The notes: generated from the letters alone by a model not told the origin. Numbered from the stretch's first letter, positions 24,502-33,624 are shown. The stretch is 64,000 nt of DNA from Fredinandcohnia onubensis (GCF_002734215.1 NZ_NSEB01000004.1:317954-381953); one strand, 5' to 3'. Numbers and translations are program-made.

Positions 24502-25440
24502 ATGGGAAATTATAAGGATTTAAAAGTAAGAGAGATGATTCAAGAAAGTAAGAAAAACGTGAGCATTAATAATGTGACTGAAAGGTTAATGCCCAAGTTA
24601 TTATTTATAATCGCACTCATCTCGATCCTAACAACAATTGGAATCCTGTATACATTATTAAGTGAAGCCGTTCATTTTTTTAGAGATGTGCCTCTTCTTG
24701 ATTTTTTTACTGGAACTAAATTAAAACCCCTAGGCGCTAATGCGGAATTTGGGATATTACCTTTATTAACAGGTACCGTTATTTCCTCAGCAATTGCCAT
24801 GCTCGTAGCAATACCCATTGGGCTTATGTCGGCTATTTATCTAAGCGAATATGCTTCAGAAAAGGTTAGACGAACTTTAAAACCCCTTTTGGAGATATTA
24901 GCTGGTATACCGACCATTGTGTATGGTTTCTTTGCTTTTACCTTTGTTACACCATTGTTGCGTTCATTTATTCCTGGATTAGAACCGACCAATATCCTTA
25001 GTCCAGGGCTTGTCATGGGGGTAATGATTATTCCAATGATTGCCTCACTTTCTGAAGATGCCATGAGTTCAGTACCTAATGCCATGAGAGAAGGGGCTTT
25101 GGCTCTAGGTGCGACAAAGCTTGAGGTAACATGGCGTGTTATTATACCTGCGGCAATGTCTGGGATTATCGCTTCCTTTGTACTCGGAATATCCAGAGCC
25201 ATTGGAGAAACAATGATTGTAACCATTGCAAGTGGGAGTTCAAAAAATTTCACATTTGATGTTACGCAATCTATGCAAACAATGACGGCTTATATTGTTG
25301 AGGTTACTGGCGGAGAGGCAGCTGCCGGTTCAACTTTATACTATAGTTTATATGCTGTTGCAATCACGTTATTTGTTTTTACCTTAATTATGAATCTCAT
25401 TGCCCAATATATCTCTAAAAAATTTAGGGAGGGGTATTAA
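24502..25440 (+). CDS. pstC: Phosphate ABC transporter permease PstC
   Basis: A 312-residue permease with six spans. It has the PstC-type long N-terminus and the BPD permease EAA loop MREGALALGATKLEVTWRVIIPAA. The LSEYASEKVRRTLKPLLEILAGIPTIVYGFFA segment is characteristic of PstC. GGGGGATAAGG is just before the ATG. It is followed after 2 bases by pstA and forms the membrane channel with it. Confidence 0.93.
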   Translation: MGNYKDLKVREMIQESKKNVSINNVTERLMPKLLFIIALISILTTIGILYTLLSEAVHFFRDVPLLDFFTGTKLKPLGANAEFGILPLLTGTVISSAIAMLVAIPIGLMSAIYLSEYASEKVRRTLKPLLEILAGIPTIVYGFFAFTFVTPLLRSFIPGLEPTNILSPGLVMGVMIIPMIASLSEDAMSSVPNAMREGALALGATKLEVTWRVIIPAAMSGIIASFVLGISRAIGETMIVTIASGSSKNFTFDVTQSMQTMTAYIVEVTGGEAAAGSTLYYSLYAVAITLFVFTLIMNLIAQYISKKFREGY

Positions 25441-25442
25441 TC

Positions 25443-26327
25443 ATGAAGTATGTGGATGCTAGCCAGGTACAGAAAAAAATGGGTGCTCGACTACTGACGA
25501 ATCGAATTTCGAAAGTTATATTTCTTCTATCTACATTAGTAGGATTAATTGTACTGATTACATTATTTTATCGAGTACTAGCCGATGGGCTAGGTTGGGT
25601 CAATTTAGATTTTTTAACCAACAAATTATCCACTAATCCAGATAGAGCTGGAATCATGGGAGCCATTTTAGGGACAGTGTGGTTAATGGTTGTCGTTGCC
25701 CCCGTAACAATGTTACTTGGGATTGGTACAGCGATTTACCTCGAGGAATACGCTACAAAAGGCCGATTGCAATCTTTTATTCAAACGAATATTTCAAACT
25801 TAGCGGGGGTTCCATCTATCGTTTTTGGAATTCTTGGGTTAACGGTCTTTGTAAGAACAATGGGACTTGGTAATATTGTTCTAGCTGGCGGACTTACGAT
25901 GTCACTTCTTGTGCTTCCTATTGTGGTGGTAGCTAGTCAAGAGGCACTCCGTGCAGTTCCCCAATTTTTGCGGGAAGCGTCCTATGGAATGGGAGCAACC
26001 AAATGGCAAACCATTAAAAAGGTTGTACTTCCAGCTGCAATACCAGGAATCTTAACCGGTGTTATTTTAGCTTTATCTCGTGCAGTTGGTGAAACAGCTC
26101 CACTGGTTGTAATTGGAATCCCTGCACTTTTAATCCCATTTCCAAATTCCGTTTTTGACAAGTTCACAGTATTACCCATGCAAATTTACTATTGGACATT
26201 AGACTCAGCTTTAGTGGCCGAATATGCAAATTTAGCTGCTGCAACAATTGTGGTTTTACTACTAATACTTTTGATCATGAACTCAATTGCTGTTATCATC
26301 CGAAATAAATTTCAAAAGCGGTATTAA
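25443..26327 (+). CDS. pstA: Phosphate ABC transporter permease PstA
   Basis: A 294-residue permease with six spans. PstA features are [34 protein letters not shown] and the EAA loop [24 protein letters not shown]. It begins 3 bases after the pstC stop, with GGGAGGGG inside the end of pstC as ribosome binding site, so translation is coupled. It forms a heterodimer with PstC in the high-affinity phosphate importer. Confidence 0.93.
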   Translation: MKYVDASQVQKKMGARLLTNRISKVIFLLSTLVGLIVLITLFYRVLADGLGWVNLDFLTNKLSTNPDRAGIMGAILGTVWLMVVVAPVTMLLGIGTAIYLEEYATKGRLQSFIQTNISNLAGVPSIVFGILGLTVFVRTMGLGNIVLAGGLTMSLLVLPIVVVASQEALRAVPQFLREASYGMGATKWQTIKKVVLPAAIPGILTGVILALSRAVGETAPLVVIGIPALLIPFPNSVFDKFTVLPMQIYYWTLDSALVAEYANLAAATIVVLLLILLIMNSIAVIIRNKFQKRY

Positions 26328-26350
26328 CTAAGCTACTGGAGGATAAACAA

Positions 26351-27178
26351 ATGCCAGTTACTGAAAACAAGCAAAAATTTGTACAAGGTATTGATAAAAA
26401 AGAGGAAAAATCAAATAGTGAAAAGAATATTGTTTATGATACGAAAAATTTAAACCTATGGTATGGGCAAGACCAGGCCTTGAAAGAAATTAATCTTCAA
26501 ATTGCAGAAAATGAAGTAACGGCTATAATTGGTCCCTCGGGGTGTGGAAAATCTACATACCTGAAAACATTGAACAGAATGGTTGAATTAATACCCATTG
26601 TTCGTACTTCTGGGGAAATTCTGTACCGTGGGAAAAATATTTTTGACAAATCCTATCCAGTTGAAACACTACGAACAAATGTAGGAATGGTGTTTCAGAA
26701 ACCAAATCCTTTTCCGAAATCGATCTATGATAACATCGCATATGGACCGCGAATTCATGGAATCCGGAATAAGAAAATATTAGATGAAATCGTAGAAAAA
26801 AGTCTACGAGGAGCAGCGATATGGGATGAGGTCAAAGATCGTTTAAAAGAAAATGCTTATGGGATGTCTGGAGGTCAACAGCAGCGTCTATGTATTGCAA
26901 GATGTCTGGCGATTGAACCCGATGTCATATTAATGGATGAACCAACCTCAGCACTGGATCCCATTTCTACTTTAAAAGTCGAGGATTTGATTCAAGAATT
27001 GAAAAAGAATTACAGCATCATCATTGTGACGCATAATATGCAACAAGCAGCGAGAATTTCAGAAAAAACAGCATTTTTCCTAAGTGGGGAAGTCATTGAG
27101 TTTACAAACACAAGCAAAATGTTCTCAAATCCGGATAAAAAGGAAACAGAAGACTATATCACCGGACGATTTGGGTAA
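26351..27178 (+). CDS. pstB: Phosphate ABC transporter ATP-binding protein PstB
   Basis: A 275-residue ATPase: Walker [10 protein letters not shown] (61-69), Q-loop [20 protein letters not shown], signature [16 protein letters not shown], Walker [14 protein letters not shown] and the H-loop histidine in [11 protein letters not shown]. The PNPFP-SIYDN segment is diagnostic of PstB. An N-terminal extension of about 30 charged residues precedes the domain. CTGGAGGA is 7 bases before the ATG. Confidence 0.95.
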   Translation: MPVTENKQKFVQGIDKKEEKSNSEKNIVYDTKNLNLWYGQDQALKEINLQIAENEVTAIIGPSGCGKSTYLKTLNRMVELIPIVRTSGEILYRGKNIFDKSYPVETLRTNVGMVFQKPNPFPKSIYDNIAYGPRIHGIRNKKILDEIVEKSLRGAAIWDEVKDRLKENAYGMSGGQQQRLCIARCLAIEPDVILMDEPTSALDPISTLKVEDLIQELKKNYSIIIVTHNMQQAARISEKTAFFLSGEVIEFTNTSKMFSNPDKKETEDYITGRFG

Positions 27179-27195
27179 AAAAAGGGGGGGCTACG

Positions 27196-27855
27196 ATGAC
27201 AATAAGAGCGACATTTCAAGCAGATTTAAATGAGTTAAAGGAAATGATTTTAAAATTAGGAAGTCAAGCACAAGATGCAGTAGGACAAGCTATTGAGGCC
27301 CTGAAAAATCAGGATGTCGACAAAGCGTTAAAAATCATCGAAAATGATACTCATCTTAATATACTGGAAGAAGAAATCAATGATAAAGCAACTTTGTTAA
27401 TTGCACAGCAAGCACCAGTAGCCATTGATCTTCGAAGAGTCATTGTTGCGATTAAAATCTCTTCAGACCTTGAGAGAGTCGGCGACCTTGCAGTAAATAT
27501 TGCAAAATCAGTCATTCGAATTGGAAGTCAACAATTGATTAAACCAATCGAAGATATACCACGAATCGCAGAGGTAGCCAAAAAAATGGTGGCAGATTCC
27601 CTTAGAGCATATAGCGAGGAAGATGTGGAACTCGCAAAAGATGTTGCCAAGGTTGATGACGAGGTTGATGAAGCGTATGGCAGATTAATTAAGGAATTAT
27701 TAGAGCTGATGACCCAAAAGCCTGAATATATTTCCCAAATTACACAATTGTCTTTCATTTGCAGGAATATAGAGAGAGTGGCAGACCACTCTACTAACAT
27801 TTCAGAAAGCATCCTGTATTTAATAAAAGGCAAAAGATATGATTTAAACGAATAG
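27196..27855 (+). CDS. phoU: Phosphate transport regulator PhoU
   Basis: A 219-residue protein with two three-helix PhoU repeats. Each has the metal-binding pattern: DTHLNILEEEINDKA and the LRRVIVAIKISSDLERVGDLAVNIA block in repeat 1, KVDDEVDEAYGRLIKEL and SFICRNIERVADHSTNISESI in repeat 2. PhoU restrains PstSCAB and phosphate signalling. AAGGGGGGG precedes the ATG. A 51-codon gene follows within 27 bases. Confidence 0.93.
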   Translation: MTIRATFQADLNELKEMILKLGSQAQDAVGQAIEALKNQDVDKALKIIENDTHLNILEEEINDKATLLIAQQAPVAIDLRRVIVAIKISSDLERVGDLAVNIAKSVIRIGSQQLIKPIEDIPRIAEVAKKMVADSLRAYSEEDVELAKDVAKVDDEVDEAYGRLIKELLELMTQKPEYISQITQLSFICRNIERVADHSTNISESILYLIKGKRYDLNE

Positions 27856-27882
27856 GAATAGGTCATTATTGGAGGTGCAACC

Positions 27883-28038
27883 ATGAAAGACAGAAAATCC
27901 GAAGCCGAACTAGCTAATATCAAAATTAACCAAAGACTAAACGGTGAAGAAGATAACGAATCCTTTGATGTTGATTCTCTTATAAACAATAATAACATTT
28001 CATTAGTCGTTAAAAATCAGGAAACAGAAACCGAATAA
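27883..28038 (+). CDS. Small acidic protein at the end of the pst-phoU operon
   Basis: A 51-residue frame, MKDRKSEAELANIKINQRLN then EEDNESFDVDSLINNNNISL and a glutamate-rich tail. TTGGAGGTG is ideally spaced 8 bases before the ATG, and the stop is followed directly by the operon terminator. The protein is hydrophilic, acidic and probably partly disordered. I do not recognise a family. Its position implies co-expression with phosphate uptake. Confidence 0.65.
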   Translation: MKDRKSEAELANIKINQRLNGEEDNESFDVDSLINNNNISLVVKNQETETE

Positions 28039-28043
28039 ATTCA

Positions 28044-28075
28044 AAAAAATGCTTGGCCTGCCAAGCATTTTTTTA
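28044..28075 (+). terminator. Terminator of the pstSCAB-phoU operon
   Basis: Stem AAATGCTTGG / CCAAGCATTT with a CCTG loop region, followed by seven T. It lies 5 bases after the small gene, supporting inclusion of that gene in the operon. Confidence 0.92.
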
Positions 28076-28204
28076 TTTCAATCCATTGTAATTGTAAACC
28101 ACATTTTAAGTGTTTGTAAGTAATTAGTTAAACTGCTTTTTAAGATTAATAATTATGTTTAAATGGTAAGAGATTATCATTAAGAAACGGTAGGAAAAAT
28201 TAGT

Positions 28205-29038
28205 TTGATAAAAAGATATATGATTCTTACATTACTAATAAGCATAGGGTTTACAACGATAGCATTAGCGATAACGGAACAGAATGTTGAACCTGTAAAA
28301 GCAGGTGAATCTATGATAATTGCACATAGAGGAGCTAGTGATCGGTTTAATGAACATACATTAACTGCATATAAAATTGCCTCAGATGATGGTGTCGATT
28401 ATATAGAAATTGATTTGCGAATGACAAAAGATGGTGAACTTGTGGCAATGCATGATGATACCATCAATCGAACAACGAATGAAACGGGGAAGGTTTCTGA
28501 TTATACGTTAGAAGAACTAAAAACATTCCATACGATTTCGAATCTCGAGCATCAAATTGAAGGAGAGGAAATTCCTAGTTTACAAGAAATTTTTGATGCA
28601 TTTTCTGAAACTGAGAATTTCTATATTGAAACGAGACTCGTAAACAATCAGTTAGCCATGGAGGAGAAATTGATTGACCTCTTAAAGGCATATAACCTAT
28701 TAAATAATAAACGGGTAATCATACAATCTTTCTCTGCAAAAAGTCTAGAAAAAATTCATTCATTGGCACCAGCTATTCCACTAACCCTTTTATTTAAAAA
28801 AGGGGAATTTGATGTAGAGAAGGCCATTTTATCGAACTATCAGATTATAGGAATTGAATCAAGCGATGTAACACGCCGTGTTGTGACGAAATTGCATACA
28901 AGCGGGAAGAAAGTGCATGCTTTCTTTACGAATAGAAAAACACAAAAAATAGAACAAAAACGAATGAAACAATTACAAGTCGATGGTTATTTTACAGATT
29001 ACATCCTTTATACGAAGAGTATCTTACAAGAACAATAG
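28205..29038 (+). CDS. Secreted glycerophosphodiester phosphodiesterase
   Basis: A 277-residue GDPD protein. A signal peptide (MIKRYMILTLLISIGFTTIALA) is followed by the TIM-barrel active site: IIAHRGASDRFNEHTLTAY (H41, R42), DYIEIDLRMTKDGELVAMHDD (E68, D70, H83). It hydrolyses glycerophosphodiesters to glycerol-3-phosphate and alcohol. In B. subtilis the secreted GlpQ belongs to the phosphate regulon, so a place next to pst is sensible, though it has its own promoter region. The start is TTG behind TAGGAA, a weak ribosome binding site. Confidence 0.88.
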   Translation: MIKRYMILTLLISIGFTTIALAITEQNVEPVKAGESMIIAHRGASDRFNEHTLTAYKIASDDGVDYIEIDLRMTKDGELVAMHDDTINRTTNETGKVSDYTLEELKTFHTISNLEHQIEGEEIPSLQEIFDAFSETENFYIETRLVNNQLAMEEKLIDLLKAYNLLNNKRVIIQSFSAKSLEKIHSLAPAIPLTLLFKKGEFDVEKAILSNYQIIGIESSDVTRRVVTKLHTSGKKVHAFFTNRKTQKIEQKRMKQLQVDGYFTDYILYTKSILQEQ

Positions 29039-29055
29039 TTTATGAACTTCGGATG

Positions 29056-29085
29056 AAAGCATTTCTAATGAGGAATGCTTTTTTA
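29056..29085 (+). terminator. Terminator of the glycerophosphodiesterase gene
   Basis: Stem AAAGCATTTC / GGAATGCTTT with a 6-base loop, followed by TTTTATTTTT. Confidence 0.85.
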
Positions 29086-29208
29086 TTTTTGCGAAAAACA
29101 ACATAAATGTTTTACAAAACAATAAAATAAATATAAAACACAATAACTTTTTATTGAAAAACGATAAATAATAATCTATAATCATTTTTAAGATAATTGA
29201 ATTTTCGG

Positions 29209-29237
29209 TGGGACACAGGGACAGGTCCCTTGTCCCA
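29209..29237. repeat. GGGACA-type palindromic repeat, short form (inverted orientation)
   Basis: A 29-bp imperfect palindrome with arms TGGGACA / TGTCCCA and centre GGGACAGGTCCC. It is the exact reverse complement of the copy at 33019-33047. It sits 6 bases before the GGAGG ribosome binding site of the DUF817 gene and so would be in its mRNA leader if transcribed. Confidence 0.88.
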
Positions 29238-29254
29238 AAATGGAGGTTAGGAAC

Positions 29255-30046
29255 ATGAGAGCGTTGAAACAGCTTTTTCGTTTTGGTTGGGAGCAGGCCC
29301 TTTCTTGTTTGTTTCCTGTGGTTATTTTTGCCTCTTTGGCTCTTACGAAAATCATACCTCTTCCTTTTCTGCCTCGGTATGATTGGCTGTTAATCATCTG
29401 TCTTGTGATGCAGTGGTGGATGGTACGGTCGGGCCTTGAAACACGGGATGAACTAAAGGTGATCACATTGTTTCACTTAATCGGGCTTGCGCTTGAACTT
29501 TTCAAGACACATATGGGCTCATGGTCCTATCCGGAGGAAGGGTATTTCAAAATTTTCGGCGTGCCATTATATAGTGGGTTCATGTATGCGAGTGTGGCGA
29601 GTTATCTTTGCCAGGCATGGCGAAGGCTTAATGTGGACCTCGTAAAGTGGCCACCATTTTGGCTAGTTGTCGCCCTTGCAGCTGCGATTTATTTGAACTT
29701 TTTCACTCATCATTTTTGGATTGATGTTCGTTGGTATCTAGCGGGACTTGTCATAATTGTGTTTTGGAAGTCATGGGTCACATACGAGATTAATGGAACT
29801 CATTACCGGATGCCGATCGCCCTTTCTTTTATGTTAATCGGATTTTTTATTTGGATAGCAGAAAATATCGCAACCTTCTTTGGAGCTTGGGAATATCCTA
29901 ACCAAACCAAAGCCTGGAGTCTTGTTCATTTAGGTAAGGTGAGTTCATGGGTTCTACTAGTGATTGTGAGCTTTCTTATCGTGGCGACATTGAAGCAGGT
30001 TAAAGGGAAAAACTCCAATAGGGTAACTACTGGACATACTTTATAA
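29255..30046 (+). CDS. DUF817 family membrane protein
   Basis: A 263-residue protein with about seven or eight hydrophobic helices. The central HLIGLALELFKTHMGSWSYPEEGYFKIFGVPLYSGFMYASVASYLCQAW and the C-terminal SLVHLGKVSSWVLLVIVSF match DUF817. The conserved E and K in the membrane segments hint at transport or enzymatic use, but the function is unknown. GGAGG lies 11 bases before the ATG at 29255; the ATG at 29240 overlaps that site and is rejected. Confidence 0.85.
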   Translation: MRALKQLFRFGWEQALSCLFPVVIFASLALTKIIPLPFLPRYDWLLIICLVMQWWMVRSGLETRDELKVITLFHLIGLALELFKTHMGSWSYPEEGYFKIFGVPLYSGFMYASVASYLCQAWRRLNVDLVKWPPFWLVVALAAAIYLNFFTHHFWIDVRWYLAGLVIIVFWKSWVTYEINGTHYRMPIALSFMLIGFFIWIAENIATFFGAWEYPNQTKAWSLVHLGKVSSWVLLVIVSFLIVATLKQVKGKNSNRVTTGHTL

Positions 30047-30061
30047 AAAGGAGATGGTAAC

Positions 30062-30487
30062 ATGAAAAAACTAGTACCCATAATGCTTTTTCTTCTTCTA
30101 TTTTTATCAGCGTGTACAGAAAATTATGGAACGCCGATTGTGCCAAATGAAAAGAATATGATCATTAAAGTAAAAAACAATGCAGATTTTGAAGTTTATG
30201 GTCTGGAATTAGACATACGTAATCATACACAAGGTACGATAAATGCGGACGGATCTAAATTAGAAAAAGGAGATGAACTTTTGTTTGAATTCCTTGAGGA
30301 TGACTTTCATTTAGAAGGTGAAGGTGTAATGACGGTTTTTATGTTAACGGACAACCACATAGAAGATAATGGTGATCGAATTCCACTAAATCAAAAAGTA
30401 ACCTTTGATTTACGCAGCAATAAGGAAATAGTATTTGAACTTACTGGAGAAACAATAAGCAAAGCTGAATTTAAAAGGTTAAAATAA
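30062..30487 (+). CDS. Small lipoprotein of unknown function
   Basis: A 141-residue exported protein. Signal peptide MKKLVPIMLFLLLFLSAC with lipobox LSAC, then about 120 residues of beta-rich sequence (MIIKVKNNADFEVYGLELDI, KLEKGDELLFEFLEDDF, KVTFDLRSNKEIVFEL). It is probably a small immunoglobulin-like domain facing the outside. AAAAGGAG precedes the ATG, 15 bases after the DUF817 gene, so it is likely in the same unit. Confidence 0.72.
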   Translation: MKKLVPIMLFLLLFLSACTENYGTPIVPNEKNMIIKVKNNADFEVYGLELDIRNHTQGTINADGSKLEKGDELLFEFLEDDFHLEGEGVMTVFMLTDNHIEDNGDRIPLNQKVTFDLRSNKEIVFELTGETISKAEFKRLK

Positions 30488-30515
30488 GTGTAAGGTTAAT
30501 TATGAGGGTGAGAAT

Positions 30516-30926
30516 ATGGCAATCATCATTGCAAGAATCAATAAAGAACAAGCTTGGGAAGTAAGGCATGAAGTTATGTGGCCTGATAAAGAATTTGATT
30601 TTATAAAATTAGAAGATGATGATGTAGGGATTCATTTTGGACTTTTTAAAGATAACACGCTGACATCAGTTGTCTCTCTTTTTATAAAGAACGAAGAAGC
30701 CCAATTTCGAAAGTTTGCGACACTCCAAGAAGAGCAAGGCAATGGATATGGAAGCTCATTGTTGGATTATGTATTAAAGGAAGCAAAGAATCGTGAATTG
30801 AAAAGAATATGGTGTAATGCCAGAAAGAATAAAGTGGATTTTTATAAAAAATTTGGTTTGCAAGAAACTAATTTTAACTTTGTAAAAGGTGGCAAAGCCT
30901 ATGTGATTATGGAGAAGCATTGTTAG
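30516..30926 (+). CDS. GNAT family N-acetyltransferase
   Basis: A 136-residue GNAT protein resembling the ElaA/YkkB-like short group: IRW-like start replaced by ARINKEQAWEVRHEVMWPDKEFD, motif A FATLQEEQGNGYGSSLLDYVL and RIWCNARKNKVDFYKKFGLQE. Substrate unknown. It starts 28 bases after the lipoprotein gene with GAGGGTGAG upstream of the ATG. Confidence 0.85.
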   Translation: MAIIIARINKEQAWEVRHEVMWPDKEFDFIKLEDDDVGIHFGLFKDNTLTSVVSLFIKNEEAQFRKFATLQEEQGNGYGSSLLDYVLKEAKNRELKRIWCNARKNKVDFYKKFGLQETNFNFVKGGKAYVIMEKHC

Positions 30927-31063
30927 TTAACATATTGCATTTTGTAAAGAGTGTAAATTTATGATTAACAAATAATTAACATCCAATAAGATATTATTCG
31001 TATATACTAAATATATGGGTTTTAACGTAATTCTCTATATCTAGATTTCATTTTCTTCTCATG

Positions 31064-31091
31064 CCACTCTTTAAAATAGAGTGGTTTTTTT
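31064..31091 (+). terminator. Intrinsic terminator in the 30927-31181 gap
   Basis: Stem CCACTCT / AGAGTGG with a 7-base loop, then seven T. It lies 137 bases after the GNAT stop. The gap shows no gene, though TATACTAAATATATG near 31001 could be a -10 region for a short untranslated transcript ending here. Confidence 0.85.
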
Positions 31092-31181
31092 ATATGTAAG
31101 TGAACCGAATAGTGGAGCATACACACAGTAAATGTGGTAAATTCAAAATAGAAACTTTGTAGTTTAGGGGAGGGAAGTAGA

Positions 31182-31679
31182 TTGCTAGTTAGAGAAATCA
31201 CACTTTCAGATGCGGAGAATTTTGGGTATCTTACACAACAAATTGAAATGACTTCTGAATTCATGCTTTGGGAAGCGGGGGAAAGGGAGGTAAATTCAGT
31301 CCAGCAACGAAAAATGATAGAAAGAATTGGTTCGGATGATAACTCTACGATTTTCGTTGCCGAAGAAAAAAGCCAATTAATCGGTTTCTTAATGGCAATC
31401 GGTGGCAATGCCAAGAGAAACAAGCATTCAGTGTATCTTGTTGTAGGAATCTTGAAGGATTCTAGAGGCAAAGGTGTAGGCACAAAACTGTTTGAAGAAC
31501 TGGAGAAGTGGGCGTTAATACAAAAAATCCATCGTCTGGAATTAACCGTTGTGACTCGAAACGTGGCGGGGGTAGCTTTGTATCAAAAAATGGGTTTTGA
31601 AATTGAAGGAACGAAGAGAGATTCCCTCTTAATTGATGGTGAGTTTGTGGATGAGTATTATATGTCAAAGCTTTTATAA
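31182..31679 (+). CDS. GNAT family N-acetyltransferase
   Basis: A 165-residue GNAT protein of the RimI/YhhY-like class: motif A LVVGILKDSRGKGVGTKLFEELEKWA, then RLELTVVTRNVAGVALYQKMGFEIEGTKRDSLLIDGEFVDEYYM, the standard C-terminal block. Substrate unknown. The start is TTG preceded by AGGGGAGGGAAG. It is a single-gene unit with its own terminator. Confidence 0.88.
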   Translation: MLVREITLSDAENFGYLTQQIEMTSEFMLWEAGEREVNSVQQRKMIERIGSDDNSTIFVAEEKSQLIGFLMAIGGNAKRNKHSVYLVVGILKDSRGKGVGTKLFEELEKWALIQKIHRLELTVVTRNVAGVALYQKMGFEIEGTKRDSLLIDGEFVDEYYMSKLL

Positions 31680-31688
31680 ATGGAAGAT

Positions 31689-31726
31689 AAGGTGTGATAT
31701 TCCAAGCAGGATTCACACCTTTTTTG
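31689..31726 (+). terminator. Intrinsic terminator of the GNAT gene
   Basis: Stem AAGGTGTGA / TCACACCTT with a 14-base loop, then TTTTTG. Confidence 0.88.
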
Positions 31727-31774
31727 TGGAATTTAACATAAAAAGGAAAATTCCTAAAAAGAGGAGTGAGTGAG

Positions 31775-32176
31775 TTGACAATAGAAAATGGATTAGCCGA
31801 ATTTACCATGATGCATGATGATTTTATCATAGATTGGAACAAAGCGATGAAAACGGGGGATACTTCTGCACTTGAACGAATGCATGAAGACTATTACGTT
31901 ACGTTTTTTAATGGTTCTCATGAGAAACCGATGCTATTTAGCAGGGAAGAAGCAACAGAGGGGATGCGGGAATCGGTTAATCAACTGCTTGGTGCTCAAA
32001 AGAAATTCAATAATCGTGTCATTCGGTTGAAGAATTCTGAGAATGCAGCCGTTTTTTATGAACTGTTAATTGAAAAAGATGAAAAAGTATTGGCCAGATT
32101 GTTCACAATCGAAACTTGGCAACTTATAAAAGGAAAGTGGATGCTCGTTAGAGAAGTAGAAGAGCCAATTTCTTAA
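31775..32176 (+). CDS. NTF2-like / DUF4440-type protein
   Basis: A 133-residue SnoaL/DUF4440-like alpha+beta protein: FIIDWNKAMKTGDTSALERMHEDYYVTFFNG at the N-terminus and IETWQLIKGKWMLVREVEEPIS at the end. No catalytic residues can be assigned. GAGGAG is directly against a GTG at 31766 but spaced 8 bases from the TTG at 31775, which is taken as the start. A phosphatase gene follows after 13 bases. Confidence 0.68.
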   Translation: MTIENGLAEFTMMHDDFIIDWNKAMKTGDTSALERMHEDYYVTFFNGSHEKPMLFSREEATEGMRESVNQLLGAQKKFNNRVIRLKNSENAAVFYELLIEKDEKVLARLFTIETWQLIKGKWMLVREVEEPIS

Positions 32177-32189
32177 TAGGGAGGATCTT

Positions 32190-32729
32190 ATGAAAAACAT
32201 ATATTTGATCAGGCATTGTGAGGCAGGGGGCCAGGAACCTGAAGCGCCTCTAACCGATAAAGGCATACGACAGGCCATTGATTTAGCAGCCTTTTTTGAA
32301 AAGCGAAAAGTAGATCGAATCATTTCGAGTCCGTTCAAACGTGCCATCCAAACAATCCAACCATTAGCAAATGAACGTGATATTGATATCGAAATGAATC
32401 ATCAACTATCAGAACGTGTTTTAAGTACAAGGAATATGCCAGATTGGTATGAAAAATTAAGAGAAACATATGAGAACTTGGATCTGATATATGAAGGTGG
32501 AGAATCCAGTCGAGAAGCTACAAACCGAATCATTGAGGTTGTCGACGAAGTTCTGAAAAGTGATGCTGAGAATACAATCATAGTGACACATGGTGACCTA
32601 TTGTCATTGCTTTTGAATCATTTCGATAAGAATTTCGGATTCGAACAATGGGCAACACTTAGCAATCCGGATGTATATCTCTTAACTTCAAAAAATAAAA
32701 TCATTTTTGAGCGACTTTGGAATTATTGA
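32190..32729 (+). CDS. Histidine phosphatase family protein (phosphoglycerate-mutase-like)
   Basis: A 179-residue protein with the catalytic LIRHCEA motif (H9; usual form RHGE/A, here RHC), the supporting arginine in ISSPFKRAIQT and the second histidine in TIIVTHGDLLSLL. It is a small-molecule or phosphoprotein phosphatase of unknown substrate. GGGAGG is 7 bases before the ATG. It is probably co-transcribed with the NTF2-like gene. Confidence 0.88.
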   Translation: MKNIYLIRHCEAGGQEPEAPLTDKGIRQAIDLAAFFEKRKVDRIISSPFKRAIQTIQPLANERDIDIEMNHQLSERVLSTRNMPDWYEKLRETYENLDLIYEGGESSREATNRIIEVVDEVLKSDAENTIIVTHGDLLSLLLNHFDKNFGFEQWATLSNPDVYLLTSKNKIIFERLWNY

Positions 32730-32785
32730 TTAAGTTCGAATTTCATATATATATTAACCTACTTTGAGGTGAAAGGAGAATTTCC

Positions 32786-33007
32786 ATGAAAACACTTGGA
32801 GTTTCACTTTTTGCAACGATTGCCCTGTTTTTTCTTAGTGTATTCATTGTAGCTCCAATCATCTCCAATATTGGCTATTCATCTGTTGAATCGTCCTATC
32901 ATTTACAAACTCACGCACTACTAGTAACTCTGATTTTTACCGTTATTCTTTGTACGATTCTTGGATCAAGATATGTCGTAGAAGAAATTAAAAAAGAGAA
33001 AGAGTAG
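32786..33007 (+). CDS. Two-span membrane protein (73 residues)
   Basis: Hydrophobic helices at about 5-25 and 42-62, then a charged tail VVEEIKKEKE. AAAGGAG precedes the ATG by 8 bases. Family not recognised. A GGGACA palindrome follows 11 bases after the stop. Confidence 0.6.
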   Translation: MKTLGVSLFATIALFFLSVFIVAPIISNIGYSSVESSYHLQTHALLVTLIFTVILCTILGSRYVVEEIKKEKE

Positions 33008-33018
33008 GTAATTAAAAG

Positions 33019-33047
33019 TGGGACAAGGGACCTGTCCCTGTGTCCCA
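33019..33047. repeat. GGGACA-type palindromic repeat, short form
   Basis: A 29-bp imperfect palindrome (arms TGGGACA / TGTCCCA, centre GGGACCTGTCCC), the exact reverse complement of the copy at 29209-29237. It lies between a small membrane protein gene and the convergent appendage-like gene. Confidence 0.88.
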
Positions 33048-33075
33048 AAATGAGAGGTGCGATTATTCTTTTCTG

Positions 33076-33393
33076 TTATACAAAGAAACGCTTATAGAGG
33101 GTAATGCAAAATTTGCCCTCTTCGCCTGGATCAAGTGTAACAATAAAATTAGTAGGATTATTTACTGACACTGAGACAGTATTCCCAGGTGGCACTGTGA
33201 AGACAGTGCCGTTTACAGAAAAAATGAATGGTGTGTTTCCAGTGTTTGTTACTGTAAAAGTACCTTGAAAATAATCGCTTGGAGAAGGTGCAGTCCATAT
33301 GACTTGATCAATTGGACCTTGCAGTACACCACATATTTCTTCTGTTAAAACCTTAGTTTCAGGGCAGCAAAATGATTTGTTGTCTTTACACAT
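33076..33393 (-). CDS. S-Ena-type endospore appendage subunit-like protein (DUF3992)
   Basis: A 105-residue protein. An N-terminal Cys pair (C9, C10 in SFCCPE), C21 (EEICG) and a C-terminal Cys in GKFCITLYKRF (C96) surround a beta-sandwich sequence (GTFTVTNTGNTPFIFSVNG, TVPPGNTVSVSVNN). This cysteine layout and the ending GxFCxTxxY match Ena1B-type DUF3992 subunits, which cross-link by disulphides into pilus-like fibres on Bacillus spores. AAGGAGTTG is 8 bases before the ATG. A similar gene lies divergent to it. Confidence 0.62.
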   Translation of the reverse strand: MCKDNKSFCCPETKVLTEEICGVLQGPIDQVIWTAPSPSDYFQGTFTVTNTGNTPFIFSVNGTVFTVPPGNTVSVSVNNPTNFIVTLDPGEEGKFCITLYKRFFV

Positions 33394-33624
33394 ATCTTTA
33401 TCAACTCCTTCTTGAAAATAACTACGTTACTATAGAATGCGAACTTTCCATAACCCGAACCATGCTTTTGCGGATTTTACTAGAGAATGGACAATCGTAC
33501 AACACCCCTCATGAGGGAGTTCCAAAGGTTGGTGATAGCTGGAAAAAGGCATAACTACTATATGAATCTCTCAATTTGGTCTATTTCCTCAAGTTATTCG
33601 TCCAAGCCATTAGACTTTTATACT

